DNA of 64,000 nucleotides from VBDM01 sp035499735. GTDB lineage: Bacteria; Pseudomonadota; Gammaproteobacteria; Burkholderiales; SG8-39. Made by a program: the position numbers and the translations under genes. The DNA lies in the NCBI GenBank assembly GCA_035499735.1, contig DATJYC010000078.1, positions 76,471-140,470 on the forward strand, in the 5' to 3' direction. The notes beneath the pieces are model-generated. The model was given only the letters and a program-made list of their open reading frames with translations. It searched no databases and was not told where the DNA came from. Below, piece by piece: positions 38,375 through 47,850 of this stretch (within the stretch, counting starts at the first letter, position 1; each line of letters begins with the position of its first letter).

Positions 38375-39433
38375 TTACCTCTTCCTCTTTTTTCCTTTCG
38401 CAGGCTTCGCGCGCGTCTCCAGCTCGCGCACCCGCTCGGACAGCCGTGCGAGACTCCGCAGGTGCGCGATGGTTCTCGCCCATTCGCGGCCCGGCTCCGC
38501 GGGCAGCACCGCAGTATACGTGCCGGCCCTCCGTATCGACTTCGTGACGAAGGACGTGGCGGTGACCGTGACACCGTCTGCGATCTCGATGTGGCCCATG
38601 ATGCGCGCCGCCCCTCCGATCGCGCAATGCTTGCCGATGCGCGTGCTGCCGGCGACCCCGGCGCAGGCGGCCATGGCGGTGTGCGCTCCGATGCGCACGT
38701 TGTGCCCGATCTGGATCTGATTGTCGAGCTTGACCCCGTCCTCGATGACCGTATCGTCCAGCGCGCCGCGGTCTATCGTGGTGTTCGCGCCGACCTCCAC
38801 GTCGTCGCCCATGACGACGCGTCCGGTCTGCGGGATCTTGATCCAGCGCCCCGCCTGCGGCGCGAGGCCGAAGCCGTCCGCGCCGATGACGGCCCCCGCG
38901 TGGATCAGGGCGCGCTTGCCGATCACGCAATGCGGGTAGACCGTGACCGACGGCCCGAGACGCCCGTCCTCCCCAATCTGCGCCTCTTCTCCGACCGAGC
39001 AACCCGGTCCGAGCACGACGCGCTCGCCCAGCCGGGCGCCGCGGCCGACATGGCAGAAAGGACCGACCGTCGCTGAGGCCGGGACCTCGGCTCCCGGATC
39101 GATCACAGCCTTTGCATGAACTCCCGGAGCCGGCCGGCCGTCCGGCGCGAGCAACCGGGCGGCGCGCGCATAGTAGAGATAGGGATCGTCGCAGAGTATC
39201 CTCGGCAGCTTCGTGGCTCCTCCGTGCGCCTTCGCCAGGATCACCGCCGATGCGCGCGTACTCGCGAGCTGCCCCAGGTATTTCGCGCCCGTGACGAAGG
39301 CGAGATCGCCCGGACCGGCGCTCTCCAGAGTGGCCATGCGGCGAACCTCGGTGTCCGGAGGCCCGACCAGCTCCCCGCCCAGCTTCGCCACGATATCGGC
39401 GAGCCGGTGGGTGCGGGAGGAGGATCGCGTCAC
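38375..39433 (-). CDS. lpxD: UDP-3-O-acylglucosamine N-acyltransferase
   Basis: A 352-residue beta-helix acyltransferase for lipid A. The uridine-binding N-terminal domain is followed by hexapeptide repeats and the catalytic His in IGHNVRIGAHTAMAAC (about residue 237). A short basic tail ends KPAKGKKRKR. GTG start at 39433 with ribosome site GAGG upstream weak. Confidence 0.95.
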   Translation of the reverse strand: MTRSSSRTHRLADIVAKLGGELVGPPDTEVRRMATLESAGPGDLAFVTGAKYLGQLASTRASAVILAKAHGGATKLPRILCDDPYLYYARAARLLAPDGRPAPGVHAKAVIDPGAEVPASATVGPFCHVGRGARLGERVVLGPGCSVGEEAQIGEDGRLGPSVTVYPHCVIGKRALIHAGAVIGADGFGLAPQAGRWIKIPQTGRVVMGDDVEVGANTTIDRGALDDTVIEDGVKLDNQIQIGHNVRIGAHTAMAACAGVAGSTRIGKHCAIGGAARIMGHIEIADGVTVTATSFVTKSIRRAGTYTAVLPAEPGREWARTIAHLRSLARLSERVRELETRAKPAKGKKRKR

Positions 39434-39457
39434 GGCGCTTCGGCCACCGCCCGCGGA

Positions 39458-39994
39458 CTACTTTGCGCCGGGGCGCGGCTCGCTGAGCGCCTTGATGACC
39501 TTGTCGGTGATGTCGATGCGCGTGCTCGCCCAGACGACCTGCTCGTTCTGAAACACCACGTCGAGCTTCTCGGCCTCGGCGATCTGCCTCACCGCACGGT
39601 TGGCCCGCTCGATGACGCGCTCGAACTCCTCCTTGCGCTTCTGTGCCAGGTCTTCGTTGAACTCCCTCTGCTTGCGCTGGAACTCCCGGTTGGCGTCGCC
39701 GAACTCGCGGTCGCGCTTCTGGCGCTCGGACTCCGACATCGTCACCGCGTTCTTCTCCAGGGTCTCCTGCATCTTCTTGAGCTGGTCGGCCTGCCGCTGG
39801 AGATCCTGCGCACGCCCCGAAAATTCCTGCTCCAGCTTCTTCTGCGCCTGCTGGGCGGGAGGCGCCTCGCGCAGGATGCGATCCAGGCTCACGAAGCCGA
39901 TGCTCGTCTGGCAGGCCGCTGGGCCGGCGACCAGCAAAAGCACCGGGAAGATGCAGCCGGCGACCGCAAGCCGCGTTGTTTTCGAGCCTCGCAT
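39458..39994 (-). CDS. skp: Periplasmic chaperone Skp/OmpH
   Basis: A 178-residue chaperone for outer-membrane proteins. A signal peptide ending PAAC-Q is followed by IGFVSLDRILREAP and a long Gln/Glu/Lys/Arg coiled coil (residues 50-140) that forms the tentacles. It lies between bamA and lpxD, the standard position. A Cys at the predicted cleavage site is a mild oddity but does not make a clear lipobox. Confidence 0.92.
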   Translation of the reverse strand: MRGSKTTRLAVAGCIFPVLLLVAGPAACQTSIGFVSLDRILREAPPAQQAQKKLEQEFSGRAQDLQRQADQLKKMQETLEKNAVTMSESERQKRDREFGDANREFQRKQREFNEDLAQKRKEEFERVIERANRAVRQIAEAEKLDVVFQNEQVVWASTRIDITDKVIKALSEPRPGAK

Positions 39995-40017
39995 GGATCC
40001 GGAATTATACCGGGGCG

Positions 40018-42294
40018 TCAGAATACGGTGCCAAGGGTGAACTGGAACGCCTGCAGCGCGTCGCCCGGCCTTTCGTTGAACGGACGCGCGATGCTGAACT
40101 TCAACGGACCGATGGGCGAGTTCCATGCGAAGCTCACCCCCCAGGCCGCGCGCAGGGCGGAGAGCTCGACAGGCTCGCCCGCGGCGTAGACCTGGCCAGC
40201 GTCGATGAACGCTCCCAGGCGCATGGACCGGTCGTTCGTGTTCCCGGGCACGGGAAAGAGCAGCTCGGTCGACCCGTTGAGCTTGCGGTTTCCGCCCAGG
40301 AAAGTTCCGTCGATGTCGCGCGGTCCGAGTGAGGCCGTGCGGAATCCACGCACGCTGCCGATCCCGCCCGAGTAGTAGTTCTTGAAGAAAGGCAGCGCGC
40401 TGCTCCCGAAGCCGTCCGCGGCGTCGACCTCCCCGCTCAGGACCAGAGTGATGTTCTTCGAGGCCGGGTAGAAGTACTGATGCGTGTACGTCGCCTTCCA
40501 GTACTGCAGATCCATTGGCGGCAGGCCCAGTTCCAGGTTCGCGCGCTGCAGATGGCCGCGCGTCGGCCAGATCACGCTGTCCCGGGTATCGCGCACCCAG
40601 CCCGAGTTGTCGATCAGCGTCGTGTACCGGCTTCCAAACTGGTTTTCGAAAACCAGGTAGCGCTGCGGGCTGGCGTCGTCGAGGCGCAGGTTCACGTATT
40701 CCAGTCCCAGCCCAAAGAACAGCGTCTCGTATTCGGTGAAGGGCACCCCGAACCGCACGGCAGCTCCCACGGTGTTGGTCCGGTAGTTCCCGACTCCGAG
40801 GGTAGTGGCGTTTACGTCGCGGCGATACAGGTCGAACCCGCGGCTCACGCCGTCCACCGTGTAGTAGGGATCGGTAAAGGACAGCGAGGCGACCTTGTTG
40901 ACCGTTCCGGCCGCGACCTGGAAGGCGACCGTGTTGCCCGTGCCGAAGAAGTTGGCCTGCTGCACCGAGGCCTGGAGGATCAGCCGGTCCACGCTGGAGA
41001 AGCCAAGTCCGACAAGGAACGCGCCAGTCGGCTTCTCCTTGACGCGGACGTTCACATCGACCTGATCGGTCGTGCCGGTGACGGGCGGTGTCTCGACTTC
41101 CACCTCGCTGAAGTATCCCGTCTTGTCGATGCGCTGCTTGGAGAGCTGAAGCTTCTGGCTGTCGAAGAACGCGCCTTCCAGCTGGCGCATCTCCCGTCGC
41201 ACGACTTCGTCGCGCGTGCGCGTGTTGCCCGAGATGTTGATCCGCCGGACGTAAACACGCCGTCCCGGGTCGATGAGAAAAGTGAACTTGACCGTCCGCT
41301 TCTCCTTGTCGATGTCCGGGTTCGCGTTGACGTTCGCGAAAGCATAGCCGTCCCTGCCCAGCCGTTCGGTGATCGCCTTGCTCGAATCGGTGAGCTTCTC
41401 CCTGGAGAACGTCTCTCCGACCTTGACGGTGACCAGGGACCGCAGCTCGGCTTCCGGAATGAGGAGATCCCCGCTGAACTTCACGTCGGTCACCGTGTAC
41501 TTCTCTCCTTCTGTGATGTTGATCGTGATGTAGATATCGCGCCGGTCGGGAGTGATCGAGACCTGCGTGGAGTCGATGCTGAACTCCATGTAGCCGTTGT
41601 TCAGGTAGAACGAGCGCAGCGACTCCAGGTCCCCCTGCAGCTTCTGGCGCGAGTATTGGTCGTTCTTGGAGAACGTCGTGAACACGCCCGGCGTGCGCAG
41701 CTGCATCACCCCGAGGAGCTCGTCCTCGGAAAACGCCTTGTTGCCCACGATGTTGATGCGCTTGATCTTGGCGGCCTCCCCTTCGATGATGTTGAAGTTG
41801 ATCGCCACGCGGTTGCGCTCGAGCGGCGTGACCGTGGTCGTCACCTCGACGGCGTACAGGGCGCGGGTCAGATACTGGCGCTTGAGCTCCTGCTCCGCCT
41901 GATCGAGAAGCGCGCGGTCGAAGATCCGGCCCTCCTGGAAACCGACGTCGCGCAGGCTCTGCTTCACCTTGTCCTTCTCGAATTCCTTCATTCCGGAGAA
42001 TTCGATGGAAGCGATCGCCGGCCGCTCCTCGAGGCCCACGATCAGGACGTTCCCCTGCGCTTCGAGGCGGACATCGCGGAAGAATCCGGTCGCGAACAAA
42101 GCGCGTATCGCCGCCGCGGCCTTCTCGTCGGTCATCCGGTCGCCGACTTTCACCGGAAGATAGTTGAACACCGTCCCGGCCTCAATGCGCTGTATCCCCT
42201 CCACCCGGATGTCCTTGACCACGAAGGGCTCGAACGCCCACGCCGGCCCGGCGAGCATGAGCACGAGAATCGCCGCCCGCAACGCGTTTCTCAC
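40018..42294 (-). CDS. bamA: Outer membrane assembly factor BamA
   Basis: A 758-residue Omp85 protein that inserts beta-barrels into the outer membrane. Signal peptide ends AWA-F; five POTRA domains span about residues 22-420 (first one starts VKDIRVEGIQRIEAGT), then a 16-strand barrel with the L6 loop motif GIGSVRGFRTASLGPRD (VRGF in place) and a terminal aromatic-rich strand ending FQFTLGTVF. GTG start 42294, 10 bases after the rseP stop. Confidence 0.97.
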   Translation of the reverse strand: MRNALRAAILVLMLAGPAWAFEPFVVKDIRVEGIQRIEAGTVFNYLPVKVGDRMTDEKAAAAIRALFATGFFRDVRLEAQGNVLIVGLEERPAIASIEFSGMKEFEKDKVKQSLRDVGFQEGRIFDRALLDQAEQELKRQYLTRALYAVEVTTTVTPLERNRVAINFNIIEGEAAKIKRINIVGNKAFSEDELLGVMQLRTPGVFTTFSKNDQYSRQKLQGDLESLRSFYLNNGYMEFSIDSTQVSITPDRRDIYITINITEGEKYTVTDVKFSGDLLIPEAELRSLVTVKVGETFSREKLTDSSKAITERLGRDGYAFANVNANPDIDKEKRTVKFTFLIDPGRRVYVRRINISGNTRTRDEVVRREMRQLEGAFFDSQKLQLSKQRIDKTGYFSEVEVETPPVTGTTDQVDVNVRVKEKPTGAFLVGLGFSSVDRLILQASVQQANFFGTGNTVAFQVAAGTVNKVASLSFTDPYYTVDGVSRGFDLYRRDVNATTLGVGNYRTNTVGAAVRFGVPFTEYETLFFGLGLEYVNLRLDDASPQRYLVFENQFGSRYTTLIDNSGWVRDTRDSVIWPTRGHLQRANLELGLPPMDLQYWKATYTHQYFYPASKNITLVLSGEVDAADGFGSSALPFFKNYYSGGIGSVRGFRTASLGPRDIDGTFLGGNRKLNGSTELLFPVPGNTNDRSMRLGAFIDAGQVYAAGEPVELSALRAAWGVSFAWNSPIGPLKFSIARPFNERPGDALQAFQFTLGTVF

Positions 42295-42304
42295 GTAGGG
42301 AGGA

Positions 42305-43669
42305 CTAGCCCGTCAACAGGCGGTTGAAGTCGTTGTAGATCGCAAACGCCATCAGGAACAGAAGAACGGTCAGCCCCAGGCGCTGGCCCAGCTCCATGAC
42401 GCGCTCGGAAACTGGGCTGCCCTTGAAAATCTCGACGACATAATACAGTAAGTGTCCGCCGTCCAATAACGGGATCGGCAGCAGATTGAGCACGCCGAGG
42501 CTGATGCTGATCAGCGCGAGAAACGCCACGTAGGCGCCGACGCCCAGCTGCGCCGACTGGCCCGCGTAGTCGGCGATGGTGACGGGCCCGCTCAGGTTTC
42601 TCCAAGACACCTCGCCGACCACCATCTTGCCGAGCATCTTCAGGCTGAAGACCGAGGTCTCCCAGGTCCTCTCGAGCGCCATGCCGAGTGCGGCGGCCGG
42701 CCCGTAGCGCACCAGGGTCACCAGGCTCTTCATCGCTTCGGGATCGATGCGCGGCGCCGCGCCGATGCGGCCGATCGTGCGGCCGTTCTCCCGGATCGCC
42801 TCGGGCCGCAGGCTGATCTCGACGGATTGCCCGTCGCGACGGAGACCGAGTCGGACGGTTTCTCCAGCGCGCCGCCGCACCGCGGTGACGACCTCCTCCC
42901 ACACGCGCACCTCGCTTCCGTCGATGGAGACAATGCGGTCCCCCGGGCGGAGGCCCCCGCGCTCTGCAACGCTCCCTGAAATGAGCGTGCCGACGACGGG
43001 CGCCACGTCGGGGCGATCGAGCCTCAGGCCGAGCCGTGCGAGCGGGTCGCTGTCGAACCCTTCGAGGTCGAACGTCGACAGGTCCAGGGTGCGCGTCGCC
43101 AAGTGCTGCTTCGCGTCGATCACCTCGAGTCTCGCAGTCTGCTTCTCGACCGCGAGCTGCAGGAACCGCCAGCGGACCTGCTGCCAGCTTGCCATCGGCT
43201 CGCCGTTGATCTTGAGTATCGTCTCGCCGCGGACGAGCCCCGCCGCTGCCGCCGCAGTCCCGGCCTCCGGCGCGCCGACGATGGGCTTGGCCTCCTGCAC
43301 GCCGCCGACGAACAGCGCCCAGTACAGCACAACGGCGAGCAGGAAGTTCGCCACCGGGCCGGCGGCGACGATCGCCGTCCGTCGCCAAACGGTCTGGCGG
43401 TTGAACGCCCGGTAGGCTTCCTCAGGCGCAACCGGCCCCTCGTGCTCGTCAAGCATCTTCACGTAGCCGCCGAGCGGGAGCGCGGCTATCACCCACTCGG
43501 TCTGGTCGCGTCCCTGCCGGATCCGCCACAGCGCCCGGCCGAAACCGATCGAGAATCTGAGCACCTTGACCCCGAAAAGGCGTGCGACGAAGTAATGGCC
43601 GAGCTCGTGGAAAACGATGAGCACGCCCAGCGCGACGACGAATGCAGCGATGGTGACGGGTATGTTCAT
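42305..43669 (-). CDS. rseP: Site-2 zinc protease RseP
   Basis: A 454-residue intramembrane protease that cuts anti-sigma factors such as RseA. The zinc motif HELGH (residues 22-26), two PDZ domains in the middle and the LDGGH-type LNLLPIPLLDGGHL motif near residue 400 are present. Four membrane segments expected. ATG overlaps the dxr stop by four bases. Confidence 0.96.
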   Translation of the reverse strand: MNIPVTIAAFVVALGVLIVFHELGHYFVARLFGVKVLRFSIGFGRALWRIRQGRDQTEWVIAALPLGGYVKMLDEHEGPVAPEEAYRAFNRQTVWRRTAIVAAGPVANFLLAVVLYWALFVGGVQEAKPIVGAPEAGTAAAAAGLVRGETILKINGEPMASWQQVRWRFLQLAVEKQTARLEVIDAKQHLATRTLDLSTFDLEGFDSDPLARLGLRLDRPDVAPVVGTLISGSVAERGGLRPGDRIVSIDGSEVRVWEEVVTAVRRRAGETVRLGLRRDGQSVEISLRPEAIRENGRTIGRIGAAPRIDPEAMKSLVTLVRYGPAAALGMALERTWETSVFSLKMLGKMVVGEVSWRNLSGPVTIADYAGQSAQLGVGAYVAFLALISISLGVLNLLPIPLLDGGHLLYYVVEIFKGSPVSERVMELGQRLGLTVLLFLMAFAIYNDFNRLLTG

Positions 43670-44859
43670 GCGGCGTTGGAGTTGAAACGCGAGACGACCT
43701 GGCTCGCACGGGTCCGCCCCCTGGCGTCCGCGGCCAGCACCTCGTCCAGCGAGCGCAAGGGGCCCGCGCCGAGCGCGTCGAGCGTCTCCTCGATCACGGT
43801 CGTGATCTGCAGGAACGGCAGCCTGCCCTCGAGAAACGCGGCGACCGCCACCTCGTTGGCGGCGTTGAGCGTCGCGGGGGCGGAACCTCCGCTCCTCAGC
43901 GCTGCGTACGCCAGTCCGAGCGCCGGGAAGCGCTCGAAATCCGGCCGCTCGAAGCCGAGCGAGCCGATGCGGAACAGGTCGAGGGACGGCACTCCGGCGT
44001 CGATGCGCTCCGGGTACGCGAGCGCCTGCGCGATCGGCGTGCGCATGTCGGGATGGCCCAGCTGCGCGATGACCGACCCGTCCGCGTACTCGACCATCGA
44101 GTGCACCACGCTCTGAGGATGGACCACGACCTGTATCTGGTCCGGCCTCGCACCGAACAGCCAATGGGCTTCGATGATCTCCAGTCCCTTGTTCATCATC
44201 GTGGCCGAATCCACCGAGATCTTGCGGCCCATGACCCAGTTCGGGTGGGCGCAGGCTTCCTCCGGAGTCACGCGGTGCAGGTCGTGACGTGCGCGGGCGC
44301 GGAACGGCCCGCCCGACCCAGTGAGAAGAATCCGGCGTACCCCCTTGGCCGCAAGCTCGCCCGCGGCGAAGGGCGGCAGGCACTGGAAAATCGCGTTGTG
44401 CTCGCTGTCGATCGGCAGGAGTGTCGCGCCGCCGGCGCGCACCGTCTCCATGAACACCGGGCCCGCTACGACCAGCGCCTCCTTGTTCGCGAGGAGCAGC
44501 TTCTTACCGGCCTTCGCGGCCGCGAGCGTGGCGCGCAGCCCCGCCGCTCCCACGATGGCCGCCATCACGCAGTCGATGTCGGGCGAGGAGGCCGTCTCGA
44601 CCAGCCCCTCCTCTCCAGTGAGAATCCGGCAGTCGACGCCGACCAAGCGCTCGCGCAGCCGCGGCACCTGGGACGCATCGGCGAGGCAGACGGTATCGGG
44701 ACGGTGAAGGCGGCACAGCTCCGCCAACTCGTCGGCCTGCCGGTTGGCGGTCAGCGCGGCCACCCGGAAGCGCGACGGATGGCGCGCGATCACATCCAGA
44801 GTGCTCGCTCCGATCGACCCGGTCGCGCCGAGAATCGCGATGTTCAGCATCTTGCTCAT
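43666..44859 (-). CDS. dxr: 1-deoxy-D-xylulose-5-phosphate reductoisomerase
   Basis: A 397-residue NADPH enzyme making MEP for isoprenoids, which feeds UppS next door. The Rossmann motif AILGATGSIGASTLDVI begins it; LLANKEALV and DSEHNAIFQCLP are the catalytic metal region. The ATG overlaps the cdsA stop (ATGA). Confidence 0.97.
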   Translation of the reverse strand: MSKMLNIAILGATGSIGASTLDVIARHPSRFRVAALTANRQADELAELCRLHRPDTVCLADASQVPRLRERLVGVDCRILTGEEGLVETASSPDIDCVMAAIVGAAGLRATLAAAKAGKKLLLANKEALVVAGPVFMETVRAGGATLLPIDSEHNAIFQCLPPFAAGELAAKGVRRILLTGSGGPFRARARHDLHRVTPEEACAHPNWVMGRKISVDSATMMNKGLEIIEAHWLFGARPDQIQVVVHPQSVVHSMVEYADGSVIAQLGHPDMRTPIAQALAYPERIDAGVPSLDLFRIGSLGFERPDFERFPALGLAYAALRSGGSAPATLNAANEVAVAAFLEGRLPFLQITTVIEETLDALGAGPLRSLDEVLAADARGRTRASQVVSRFNSNAA

Positions 44860-45665
44860 CTCATGAACGCAAGCACGGCCAATGGCAGCACGGCCACCGG
44901 GGCATCGATACGGTCAAGTATTCCGCCGTGCCCGGGCAGAAGCGTGCCGCTGTCTTTCACTCCCGCCTGGCGTTTTAGCAGAGATTCGAACAGATCGCCA
45001 ATGATTCCCACGACGGCGAGCCCGAGCAGCGTGGCGAGCAGACCCGCCGCCGAGCGCGACCCGTCCATCCAGGGGTTCTCGGGGGCTTGGACCCCCGCCC
45101 ATGCGAGCGCATAGACCCCGACCGCAAGCAGGGCACCGCCCACCCCTTCCCAGGTCTTACCCGGACTGATAAGGGGAGCAAGCTTGCGCCTGCCGAAGCG
45201 GCGGCCGATAAAATATGCAGCGGAATCCGAGATCCATACGGTACCGAGCACGGCAAGCAGCAGGGCTGGGTGACCGCCGCGCAGGTCGACCAGCGCCGCG
45301 CAGGCCGCCAGCAGGACCAGAACTCCGACCGCGAGCAGCAGCGCCCGGCTTCCCGACCGCGGACTGCGCCAGATCCACAGCGGCGCCGCGAGCACCCAGA
45401 AGAGCGCGGCAGTAGCATAGACCCATACCGGCGCGTAGGCGCCGCTCTCCCGGAAGAATGGCGGCAGCCCGAACAGCAGGACCAGCAGCCCTGCGTAGAT
45501 TGCCCGGCCCGGTGGAGCGAGCGACGCCAGCGTGCCCCATTCCCACGCCGCGAGCCCGAGCAGCACTGCGCAGAAGACGATCCAGCCCGCTCGCGGAAGG
45601 AAGAACAGCGCCGCGCCGAACCCCGCGAGCAGCACGATTGCGGTCAGCGTGCGCGTCTTGAGCAT
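44856..45665 (-). CDS. cdsA: Phosphatidate cytidylyltransferase
   Basis: A 269-residue polytopic membrane enzyme making CDP-diacylglycerol for phospholipids. The PROSITE-type signature is perfect: SLLKRQAGVKDSGTLLPGHG followed by GILDRIDA near the C-terminus. It starts 35 bases after the uppS stop. Confidence 0.96.
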   Translation of the reverse strand: MLKTRTLTAIVLLAGFGAALFFLPRAGWIVFCAVLLGLAAWEWGTLASLAPPGRAIYAGLLVLLFGLPPFFRESGAYAPVWVYATAALFWVLAAPLWIWRSPRSGSRALLLAVGVLVLLAACAALVDLRGGHPALLLAVLGTVWISDSAAYFIGRRFGRRKLAPLISPGKTWEGVGGALLAVGVYALAWAGVQAPENPWMDGSRSAAGLLATLLGLAVVGIIGDLFESLLKRQAGVKDSGTLLPGHGGILDRIDAPVAVLPLAVLAFMR

Positions 45666-45700
45666 GGCCGCGCGCGCTCCCGCGCCTTCAGCCGGGAGCG

Positions 45701-46486
45701 CTACGCGATCCTCCGCCGGCCGGCACTTTCCCGCTTGGATTTGTCGACCTGCTCGCTGGTGCGCCCGAAGCGCCGCTCACGCTGCTGATACCAGGCGATA
45801 GCCTCGTCGAGCTCCGCACCGTCGAAATCCGGCCAAAGGGTAGGCGTGAAATACAGCTCGGTATAGGCGAGCTGCCACAGCAGGAAGTTGCTGATCCGCT
45901 GCTCGCCCCCCGTGCGGATGAAGAGGTCGGGCTCCGGAGCGTAGTTCATCGCGAGGTGCGGGGCGAGCTGCTCCTCGGTGTAGCCCTCCGCTGGGATCGG
46001 CTGCGTCCGCGCGAGCTTGGCCAGTGCCTGCATCAGGTCCCAGCGGCCTCCGTAATTGGCGGCGATGGTCAGCGTGAGACCATCGTTCTGCGCGGTAAGA
46101 TCCTCCGCGCGTCGGGCGAGCTCGGTCACTCGCGGACCGAATGGGGCAATATCGCCGATGACCTTGAGCCGGACCCGGTTGCGGTGAAGGCGCTCGGCTT
46201 CCTGCTCGAGGGCCACCATGAACAGCTGGCGCAAGGTCGATACCTCCTCGGCCGGCCTGCGCCAGTTCTCGGAGCTGAACGCAAACAGGGTGAGGTATTC
46301 GATGCCGCGCTCGGCGCAGCACTGGGTGACCCGGCGCACGGTTTCGACGCCCTGCTTGTGGCCCGCCACACGTGGGAGATAGCGCTTCTTCGCCCAGCGC
46401 CCGTTGCCGTCCATGATGACGGCGATGTGCCTGGGCATGCTGCCGGAAGAGGGAATTTCGCGGGTCGAGCTTGAAAAAGGTTTCAT
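45701..46486 (-). CDS. uppS: Undecaprenyl diphosphate synthase
   Basis: A 261-residue cis-prenyltransferase making the lipid carrier for peptidoglycan and O-antigen. IAVIMDGNGRWAKKRYLPR (catalytic Asp, residue 26) and the C-terminal DLFIRTGGEQRISNFLLWQ are present. An extension of about 16 Ser-rich residues precedes the domain; ATG 46486 has a GAGG site at good distance, so the extension is probably real. Confidence 0.96.
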   Translation of the reverse strand: MKPFSSSTREIPSSGSMPRHIAVIMDGNGRWAKKRYLPRVAGHKQGVETVRRVTQCCAERGIEYLTLFAFSSENWRRPAEEVSTLRQLFMVALEQEAERLHRNRVRLKVIGDIAPFGPRVTELARRAEDLTAQNDGLTLTIAANYGGRWDLMQALAKLARTQPIPAEGYTEEQLAPHLAMNYAPEPDLFIRTGGEQRISNFLLWQLAYTELYFTPTLWPDFDGAELDEAIAWYQQRERRFGRTSEQVDKSKRESAGRRRIA

Positions 46487-46508
46487 GTCCTCGCGTGCTC
46501 TCTTTGAA

Positions 46509-47072
46509 TCAGACCGCAATCAGCTCGGCCTCTTTCGCCGCGATCATCTTGTCGATGTCGGCGATGTGCTTGTCCGTCAGCTTCTGGACCTCGTCCTGGG
46601 CACGCCGCTCCTGGTCCTCTGAGACGGCCTTGCTCTTGAGCAGTTCCTTGAGCGCCTGGTTGGCGTCCCGCCGCAGGTTGCGCACCGCGACCTTCGCGTT
46701 CTCCCCCTCGTGCTTGATCACCTTGACCAGGTCGCGGCGGCGCTCCTCGGTGAGAGCCGGCATGGGGACCCGAACCATGTCGCCGTGAGAAGCAGGATTC
46801 AGGCCAAGATCGGACTCGCGGATCGCCTTCTCGATCGCTCCGAGCATTTTCTTCTCCCAGGGAGAAACCCCGAGGGTGCGGGCATCGAGCAGACTGACGT
46901 TCGCCACCTTGGGAATCGGGGTCTGGGATCCGTAGTAGTCCACCATCACGTGGTCGAGCAGTCCGGCGTGCGCGCGCCCGGTGCGGACCTTGCCCAGGTC
47001 CGCCTTCAGTGCGTCGAGCGATTTGTGCATTCGCTGCTCGGCGTTCTTCTTGACCTCAGACAGCTTGTCCAT
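46509..47072 (-). CDS. frr: Ribosome recycling factor
   Basis: A 187-residue factor that splits ribosomes after termination with EF-G. The three-helix domain begins KKNAEQRMHKSLDALKADLG and the C-terminal DKHIADIDKMIAAKEAEL is standard. Start ATG 47072 has a strong GGAGGAG site. Confidence 0.97.
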   Translation of the reverse strand: MDKLSEVKKNAEQRMHKSLDALKADLGKVRTGRAHAGLLDHVMVDYYGSQTPIPKVANVSLLDARTLGVSPWEKKMLGAIEKAIRESDLGLNPASHGDMVRVPMPALTEERRRDLVKVIKHEGENAKVAVRNLRRDANQALKELLKSKAVSEDQERRAQDEVQKLTDKHIADIDKMIAAKEAELIAV

Positions 47073-47094
47073 GGACTCCTCCGGTCCCTGAGTT

Positions 47095-47850
47095 TCAGCC
47101 GTCGACGTAGACCAGCGTGCCCTCGGGCTCACCAGTCACGACCCGCTTCATGGCTCCGGGCTTCAGGATACTGAAGACCGTGATGGGAAGCTTCTGGTCG
47201 CGGCACAGGGCGAACGCCGTTGCATCCATCACTTTGAGATTCCTGCCAATGGCTTCGTCGAAGCTGACCTTGTCGTAGCGCTTCGCGTCCGGGCGCAGCT
47301 TGGGGTCGGCGGTGTAGACCCCGTCGACCTTGGTCGCCTTCAGCACCATCTCCGCGCCGATCTCGGTGCCGCGCAGCGCGGCGGCCGTGTCGGTCGTGAA
47401 GAAAGGATTGCCGGTGCCGGCAGCGAAGATCACGATCTTGCCCTCTTCCAGGTAGCGGATCGCCTTGTTGCGGATGTAGGGCTCGACGACCTGCTCCAGG
47501 TTGAGCGCCGACTGGACGCGCGCGTTCAGTCCCGCGCGGTTCATTGCATCCTGGAGGGCCAGCGCGTTCATGATGGTCGCCATCATTCCCATGTAATCTG
47601 CCGTGGCCCGGTCCATCCCCGCGGCGCCCGGCGCGACACCGCGGAAGATGTTGCCGCCGCCGATGACCACGGCAATCTCCAGCCCCAGGGCAGCCACCTG
47701 CGCGATCTCGCCGACGATGCGCCCGAGCGTCGCCCTATTGATGCCGAACGGGTCGTCGCCCATGAGGGCTTCGCCGCTGAGCTTCAGCAGCACGCGCTTG
47801 AACTTCAGCGCGCTCGCCAGCTCAGGTTGTCTTTTCGGGCTGGTCTTCAT
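47095..47850 (-). CDS. pyrH: UMP kinase
   Basis: A 251-residue amino-acid-kinase-fold UMP kinase for UDP synthesis. KRVLLKLSGEALMGDDPFGI and AVVIGGGNIFRG are the ATP and UMP sites. The ATG at 47850 gives an N-terminal extension of 16 residues and overlaps the end of tsf by 29 bases; no closer start codon is present before LKFKRVLL except a CTG. Confidence 0.95.
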   Translation of the reverse strand: MKTSPKRQPELASALKFKRVLLKLSGEALMGDDPFGINRATLGRIVGEIAQVAALGLEIAVVIGGGNIFRGVAPGAAGMDRATADYMGMMATIMNALALQDAMNRAGLNARVQSALNLEQVVEPYIRNKAIRYLEEGKIVIFAAGTGNPFFTTDTAAALRGTEIGAEMVLKATKVDGVYTADPKLRPDAKRYDKVSFDEAIGRNLKVMDATAFALCRDQKLPITVFSILKPGAMKRVVTGEPEGTLVYVDG